Shown here: piece after piece, positions 59,903 through 64,000 of the stretch
Numbering within the stretch: the first letter of the stretch is position 1
How the letters are laid out: each line of letters begins with the position of its first letter
Origin: PALSA-1006 sp964571195
GTDB lineage: Bacteria; Pseudomonadota; Gammaproteobacteria; Burkholderiales; Gallionellaceae
DNA: 64,000 nt
Direction: 5' to 3'
Assembly: GCA_964571195.1 (NCBI GenBank)
Contig: CAZNAD010000002.1
Location: forward strand, 62,001 to 126,000
Made by a program: the position numbers and the translations under genes
Notes under the pieces: generated by a model
Seen by the model: the letters and a program-made list of their open reading frames with translations, nothing else
What the model was told of the DNA's origin: nothing
Database searches by the model: none

Positions 59903-60298
59903 ATGAAGAAAAAACCCCTGTTGCGCGTCCCTGTTACGGCTGGCCTGAAGGATATCTATGCGATGGACATGCATTCGGCCTATCAGGCCGCATGCATGGG
60001 GCAGTTCAATGTCACCCTGTTTGGGCGTTTGGCGGCAGCCATCTCGGTGGTGCGTACCGCGCTCGTGCGACACCAGACCAGGATAGAGAATGCCGTCCAG
60101 ATATTGGATGCGGCTATTCTGGTGTTGCAGCGGGTGCGGGCAACGGGTGATGAGACCGGGATTTGGGAGATACCCGAAATTGATCGTCCTGCCGTGTCGG
60201 ACGGCATTGATGTGGCCGAGCAGTGTATCGGCACGCTGGATGTCGCCTTGCTGGCAGAGACGGCGGAGCAGTTGCTGCGGGATATCAGCGGGGACTGA
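59903..60298 (+). CDS. protein of unknown function downstream of rlpA
   Basis: This 131-residue soluble, mostly helical protein lacks a signal peptide. Segments VPVTAGLKDIYAMDMHSAYQAA and IENAVQILDAAILVLQRV suggest a helical bundle. I recognise no family. The 185 nt after it hold only the promoter of the chemoreceptor gene. Confidence 0.6.
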   Translation: MKKKPLLRVPVTAGLKDIYAMDMHSAYQAACMGQFNVTLFGRLAAAISVVRTALVRHQTRIENAVQILDAAILVLQRVRATGDETGIWEIPEIDRPAVSDGIDVAEQCIGTLDVALLAETAEQLLRDISGD

Positions 60299-60375
60299 CT
60301 GCGGGCAGCTGTCGGGAACTGGCTCCGGCCACTTTCATCATGCTGCGATCAGGTAAAAAAACACGCGCTTACCGC

Positions 60376-60402
60376 TCAAGTTTTTCCATCCATAGTCGAT
60401 AG
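60376..60402 (+). promoter_or_regulatory. sigma-28 (FliA) promoter for the chemoreceptor
   Basis: TCAAGTTT-N11-GTCGATAG fits the flagellar consensus TAAAGTTT-N11-GCCGATAA with three mismatches and exact spacing. Transcription would start near 60409, about 75 nt upstream of the ATG. Confidence 0.68.
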
Positions 60403-60483
60403 ACAGTCAAATTATCAATAGTGTCGGGGCGGAGGTCGCCAAACCGATCAGAGGTCGTGTTGCCGGAATTAAGGGGGTCAGGA

Positions 60484-62124
60484 ATGAAAAATTGGTGGAG
60501 TAATCTTTCGTTGAAGAACAAGTTGCAGGTCCCGGTGCAACTTGTTTTGATGCTGATCCTGCTGACCGGTCAGCATTTCGCTTTCCTTTGGCTGGAGGGG
60601 CGGATGGTGGACGATGCCAAGCAGAAAGCCGTGATCTCCGGCGAGATGGCGTTGCGTACCATGAATGCGCTGATGCTCAACGGCGAGATCGGCAATCCCG
60701 AGCGCCGCAAAAAAGCGCTTGAACATCTGGTACAGCGCAAAGAATTAAGTCTGGCCGATGTGCGCATCATCCGCGGCAAGCCGGTGGTCGATCAGTTCGG
60801 CGCGGGGATGCAAAGCGAACAGGCGCAAGACGATGCCGAGAAAGCCGTGTTGTCTGGAGGCGGAGTGAGCGTCGGCGAGCCCGAGCATGACTCTCAAGGT
60901 CGTGTGACTCTGCGCACGATTGTGCCGTTTGTGGCGACATCGGGCGAGCACAGCGTGATCAACTGTATGCAATGTCATGCGGTCTCCGAAGGGGCGATCA
61001 TGGGTGCTGCAATCGTTATTTCGGATGTGAGCAAAGAAGATACCTTTCTGGATAACGCCAATCGCATGTTGTGGGTCGCGCAGATATTCATCCAGATCGC
61101 TTTGTTCTTCGTGGTCGGAGGTGTGATTAATCGCATCGTCGAGCCAGTCAGGGATTTGCAGCAGACGATGATGTCGATCCAGGCCAGTGGGGATCTGACC
61201 AAGCGTACCAAGCCTGGCAACAACGACGAGATTGGGCAGGCATCGCTGGCGTTCAACGAGTTGATGGACAGCATGTGTCAAGCCCTGCGGCAGGTTCATG
61301 CCAGCGCGAATGAGGTGTCGGATACGGCTGCGTTGTTATCCGCAACTTCCACCCAGGTCATCAACAGTTCCGATGCCCAGAGCGGATCGGCGACATCAAC
61401 CGCAGCGGCGGTGGAAGAGTTGGCGGTCAGCATCACTTCCGTTGCGGACAATACCGAGGACGTGCGCAAGCTTTCCCAGCTCAGCCTTGAGCGTACCCGG
61501 GAAGGCAATGCCAGTGCCGTTGAGATGGTGGGCGAGATGCGCAGTATCGAAGCCACGGTGCGGCAGATTGCCGAGGCTGTTCAGGAATTCGTTCAGAGTA
61601 CACACACCATCGCCAGCATGACGCAGCAGGTGAGAGATATCGCGGACCAGACGAATCTGTTGGCGCTGAACGCCGCTATCGAGGCAGCCCGTGCGGGCGA
61701 GCAGGGACGCGGCTTTGCGGTGGTGGCCGATGAGGTGCGCAAACTGGCAGAAAAATCGGCTGTTTCAGCCAGTGAGATCGACCGTGTCACTTCGGCATTG
61801 AGCAGTAAATCCGGGTTTGCGGAGACCTCCATCGAAACCGGTCTGGCATCGTTGCAAGTTGCGATGGGACACATTGATCGCGTGATCGGCGTGCTGGACG
61901 AAGCGGGTAAGACGGTTAGTGCAGCAACCAGCGGTGTGGCGGATATCACCTCTTCGGTTAAAGAGCAGCAGCTGGCCAGTACCGATGTGGCGCGTCATGT
62001 CGAGCATATCGCCCAGATGGCCGAGGAGAGCAGAAAGGCGATCGAACAGACCGCAGAAAGCATCCGTCACCTCAGCGAGCTTGCCGGTGCGCTGGAAGGC
62101 GCGGTGGCTCGTTTCCGCGTGTAA
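60484..62124 (+). CDS. methyl-accepting chemotaxis protein with a haem-type CxxCH motif
   Basis: This 546-residue protein has a first helix (about 14-36), a periplasmic domain (about 37-195) and a second helix (about 196-220). A HAMP domain and a cytoplasmic signalling domain follow, with the hairpin AGEQGRGFAVVADEVRKLAEKS. The periplasmic domain contains CMQCH (about 160-164), a covalent haem c motif like those of Tll0287-type redox or gas sensors. The start at 60484 follows AGGA. A flagellar-class promoter precedes it. The stimulus is probably redox state or a gas ligand; this is inferred. Confidence 0.92.
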   Translation: MKNWWSNLSLKNKLQVPVQLVLMLILLTGQHFAFLWLEGRMVDDAKQKAVISGEMALRTMNALMLNGEIGNPERRKKALEHLVQRKELSLADVRIIRGKPVVDQFGAGMQSEQAQDDAEKAVLSGGGVSVGEPEHDSQGRVTLRTIVPFVATSGEHSVINCMQCHAVSEGAIMGAAIVISDVSKEDTFLDNANRMLWVAQIFIQIALFFVVGGVINRIVEPVRDLQQTMMSIQASGDLTKRTKPGNNDEIGQASLAFNELMDSMCQALRQVHASANEVSDTAALLSATSTQVINSSDAQSGSATSTAAAVEELAVSITSVADNTEDVRKLSQLSLERTREGNASAVEMVGEMRSIEATVRQIAEAVQEFVQSTHTIASMTQQVRDIADQTNLLALNAAIEAARAGEQGRGFAVVADEVRKLAEKSAVSASEIDRVTSALSSKSGFAETSIETGLASLQVAMGHIDRVIGVLDEAGKTVSAATSGVADITSSVKEQQLASTDVARHVEHIAQMAEESRKAIEQTAESIRHLSELAGALEGAVARFRV

Positions 62125-62214
62125 GTACGGCAGGCTCAGACCACACAAGCCCCATGCCGTTGCGGTCTGGGGCGAGACGTTTGCGGCAGGGCTACTGAGG
62201 GGCGGGCGGATGTA

Positions 62215-62619
62215 TCATGGCCCGGCTTTTTTGGGAGGCTCGGATGCTGCGGCAGGTTTAGGTACGCTGCCTGCTTTGTCTTGTGCGGGTGCGGGCGCGG
62301 GTGTCTGCGCCTGAGCCTGAGGTTTGTCATCTTTTTTCGACGAAGTTGCTTTTGTCTTCGTCTTTGTCTTTGTCTTGGTAACCCGCTTGGCGGCTGAAGT
62401 GGCGGGTGCCTCCATCATCTTGAAGAATTTGGAAGAGGCGGTCGGCTCGGATATCTCTTTTACTTCGGATTCTTTACGCATCTCTTTCCATTGATCTCGC
62501 AGGGTCGGGGGGGGCGGTTCGCTCGTGATGTAAACCGTAGCGGGTTCCTGGTCCTGCGGTTGCTCCGGCACGACGATACATCCGGCGAGCAGAAGCAGGG
62601 GAAAGAAAATCATCTTCAT
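62215..62619 (-). CDS. small lipoprotein with repetitive Lys/Thr and Pro/Ala tail
   Basis: This 134-residue protein has a lipobox LLLLAGC (Cys14) and a linker of low-complexity sequence including KTKTKTKTKAT and an Ala/Pro/Gln-rich tail. No globular domain is recognised. The start at 62619 follows GGAG. It may contact peptidoglycan or be a cell-envelope spacer; function is unknown. Confidence 0.65.
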   Translation of the reverse strand: MKMIFFPLLLLAGCIVVPEQPQDQEPATVYITSEPPPPTLRDQWKEMRKESEVKEISEPTASSKFFKMMEAPATSAAKRVTKTKTKTKTKATSSKKDDKPQAQAQTPAPAPAQDKAGSVPKPAAASEPPKKAGP

Positions 62620-62686
62620 GCGGTACTCCATTCACGGGGGATGTGATCAATTGTAGTCAGCCAAACAAATATGCGCCATCCGTTGT

Positions 62687-63958
62687 TCATATTCCGGTAT
62701 CTTGCACGCGCAAGACCAGGCCTTTCAGGTAGGCACCTTCCGGGAAGCTCAGCAGTACCGGATGATCCGCAGTCGCGTACAGTTTTTTCACGATCTGCGC
62801 ATTCACACCCGCATCCAGCGCTGCGCCCGCGATGATCTTCTGAAACAGCTCGTCGCTGATGCCGCCTGAGCAGGAGTAGGTGAACAACAGACCGCCCGGT
62901 CGCAGCAGTTTGAATCCGAGCAGATTGATGTCCTTGTAGGCGCGCGATGCTTTTTCGGCGAAAGCGGCGGTGGGGGCGAACTTGGGCGGATCGAGTACGA
63001 TGAGGTCGAACTTCCTGTTCTGGTCGCGCAGTTTGCGCAGTGCCTCAAACACATCGGCGCATTGCCAGTCTGCTTTGGATGTGTCGAGACCGTTCAATTC
63101 GACATTGCGCTTGGCCAATTCCAGCGCAGCTTCTGATGCATCAATGGATAACACTGACTTCGCACCGCCGCGTAGCGCATAGAGCGAGAAGCCGCCGGTG
63201 TAGCAGAAACAGTTGAGCACTTCGCGATCCGCTGCCAGTGAGCCGGTCAGCGCGCGGTTGTCGCGCTGGTCTAGGTAGTAGCCGGTCTTTTGGCCTTCCG
63301 CCACATCGACGGCGAAGCGCAGTCCGTGTTCGATTACTTCGATCTTTTCCGGCAATTTGCCGCGCACGATGCCGTTCCGTTTCGGCAAGCCCTCCAGTTC
63401 GCGCCCGTCGGAATCCGAGCGCTCGTAGATGCACACCGGCGCACAGAGCTCCTGCAAGGCATCGGCGATGGTCTCGCGCCAGCGCTCCGGCCCGGCGCTG
63501 CCGAGCTGCATCACCAGCACTTCGCCGTATTTGTCCACGATGAGGCCGGGCAGTCCGTCCGATTCGCCGTGGATGATGCGCATGCCGCTGCTGACGCTTT
63601 CGATGTCCAGCGCGCCGCGCGCAGCCAGCGCATCGGCAATGCGCCGACGGAAGAACGCTTTGTTGACGGTTGTCTTTTCGTCCCACGACCACACCCGCGC
63701 GGTGATCTGCGAGTCGGGGTTGTACGCAGCCCATGCCAGAAAATCGCCCGTGCTGTCGCGTACCGCAACGGTGTCGCCGCTGGCGGGATTGCCGTCGGTG
63801 TATTCGACCGCGCCCGAGAATATCCATGGGTGGCGGCGCTGCAACGATTTCTCACGTTCAACCCTGAGGATGACAGCGGGTTTGGCAGAAGGGTCTCCTG
63901 CGCGGGGCCGAGTGATTTGTTTGGGTGCAGGAGCGCAGGTTTCCTTGTTACGCTGCAC
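62687..63958 (-). CDS. RlmI-like 23S rRNA cytosine methyltransferase
   Basis: This protein of at least 423 residues has an N-terminal PUA domain (ILRVEREKSLQRRHPWIFSGAVE), an EEHUD-like domain and a C-terminal Rossmann methyltransferase domain (GYYLDQRDNR, LNCFCYTGGFSLYALRGGAKSV, LIVLDPPKFAP). It fits RlmI, which makes m5C1962 in 23S rRNA. The frame remains open to the right edge and 63958 is only a GTG, so the true start may lie outside the window. Confidence 0.88.
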   Translation of the reverse strand: MQRNKETCAPAPKQITRPRAGDPSAKPAVILRVEREKSLQRRHPWIFSGAVEYTDGNPASGDTVAVRDSTGDFLAWAAYNPDSQITARVWSWDEKTTVNKAFFRRRIADALAARGALDIESVSSGMRIIHGESDGLPGLIVDKYGEVLVMQLGSAGPERWRETIADALQELCAPVCIYERSDSDGRELEGLPKRNGIVRGKLPEKIEVIEHGLRFAVDVAEGQKTGYYLDQRDNRALTGSLAADREVLNCFCYTGGFSLYALRGGAKSVLSIDASEAALELAKRNVELNGLDTSKADWQCADVFEALRKLRDQNRKFDLIVLDPPKFAPTAAFAEKASRAYKDINLLGFKLLRPGGLLFTYSCSGGISDELFQKIIAGAALDAGVNAQIVKKLYATADHPVLLSFPEGAYLKGLVLRVQDTGI

Positions 63959-64000
63959 GCGCTTGCGGAAATCCTTGCCGCCCTGTGATTGGCGGTGCGG

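Overview
The window is a dense Gram-negative chromosomal segment of moderately high GC. The NifL/NifA pair, RnfABCDGE-RnfH, DraT, GatCAB, MreBCD-PBP2-RodA-RlpA, DsbA and Mpl together suggest a Betaproteobacterium. A diazotrophic relative of the Gallionellaceae/Nitrosomonadales is my best guess, from general resemblance only. No tRNA, rRNA, CRISPR array or complete insertion sequence was seen.

Layout: (1) 1-7,012: a duplicated metH 3' end, a hicB/truncated hicA remnant, metH, bacteriohemerythrin, a PsiE-like protein, a ComM/YifB ATPase and ubiK. (2) 7,071-10,540: a TorF-type porin, glnK and amtB behind a sigma-54/NtrC-type promoter, then a probable 110-nt small RNA and a DUF2798 gene. (3) 10,569-15,401 (minus): a PAS-GGDEF-EAL protein and nifLA. 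(4) 15,656-21,035: the rnf operon, divergent from nifL across a region with a NifA site, an NtrC-like site and two sigma-54 promoters. (5) 21,200-24,779: a SIR2-like/hemerythrin pair with its own sigma-54 promoter, a c-di-GMP-I riboswitch ahead of a 65-aa gene, a 51-aa gene with a strong ribosome-binding site, and draT. (6) 24,892-30,557: nifH, nifD, nifK, nifT, a ferredoxin, a nafY-like gene and a DUF6129 gene. (7) 30,633-33,128: a tautomerase, a lipoprotein metallopeptidase, a RelE/ParE toxin-antitoxin pair and an unknown gene. (8) 33,292-38,911: molybdate supply, with two modA paralogues, modE, modB, modC and a porin. (9) 39,042-42,911: DUF486, mpl, prlF-yhaV, a HicB-like gene and an AT-rich TIGR02391-like gene. 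(10) 43,030-49,845: argS, a SPOR protein, dsbA, an SDR, and a PhnD-like binding protein overlapping a GGDEF-EAL protein. (11) 49,842-53,195 (minus): gatCAB. (12) 53,282-59,884: mreBCD, mrdA, rodA and rlpA. (13) 59,903 to the end: an unknown gene, a chemoreceptor with a haem-type CxxCH motif and a flagellar-type promoter, a lipoprotein and an RlmI-like methyltransferase.

The unifying theme is nitrogen fixation with its electron and metal supply. NtrC-like sites precede glnK-amtB and nifL. NifA sites (TGT-N10-ACA) with sigma-54 promoters precede rnfA and nifH, and one NifA site lies between two divergent sigma-54 promoters serving a porin and modE-modABC. This implies that nitrogenase, its Rnf electron supply, molybdate import and an outer-membrane porin form one regulon. 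DraT, GlnK and AmtB would add post-translational control.

The most notable candidates for new biology are the porin/mod NifA-regulated divergon, the structured small RNA at 10,149-10,258, the c-di-GMP riboswitch with its small target gene, the nif-adjacent SIR2-like/hemerythrin operon, the lipoprotein metallopeptidase and the haem-motif chemoreceptor.
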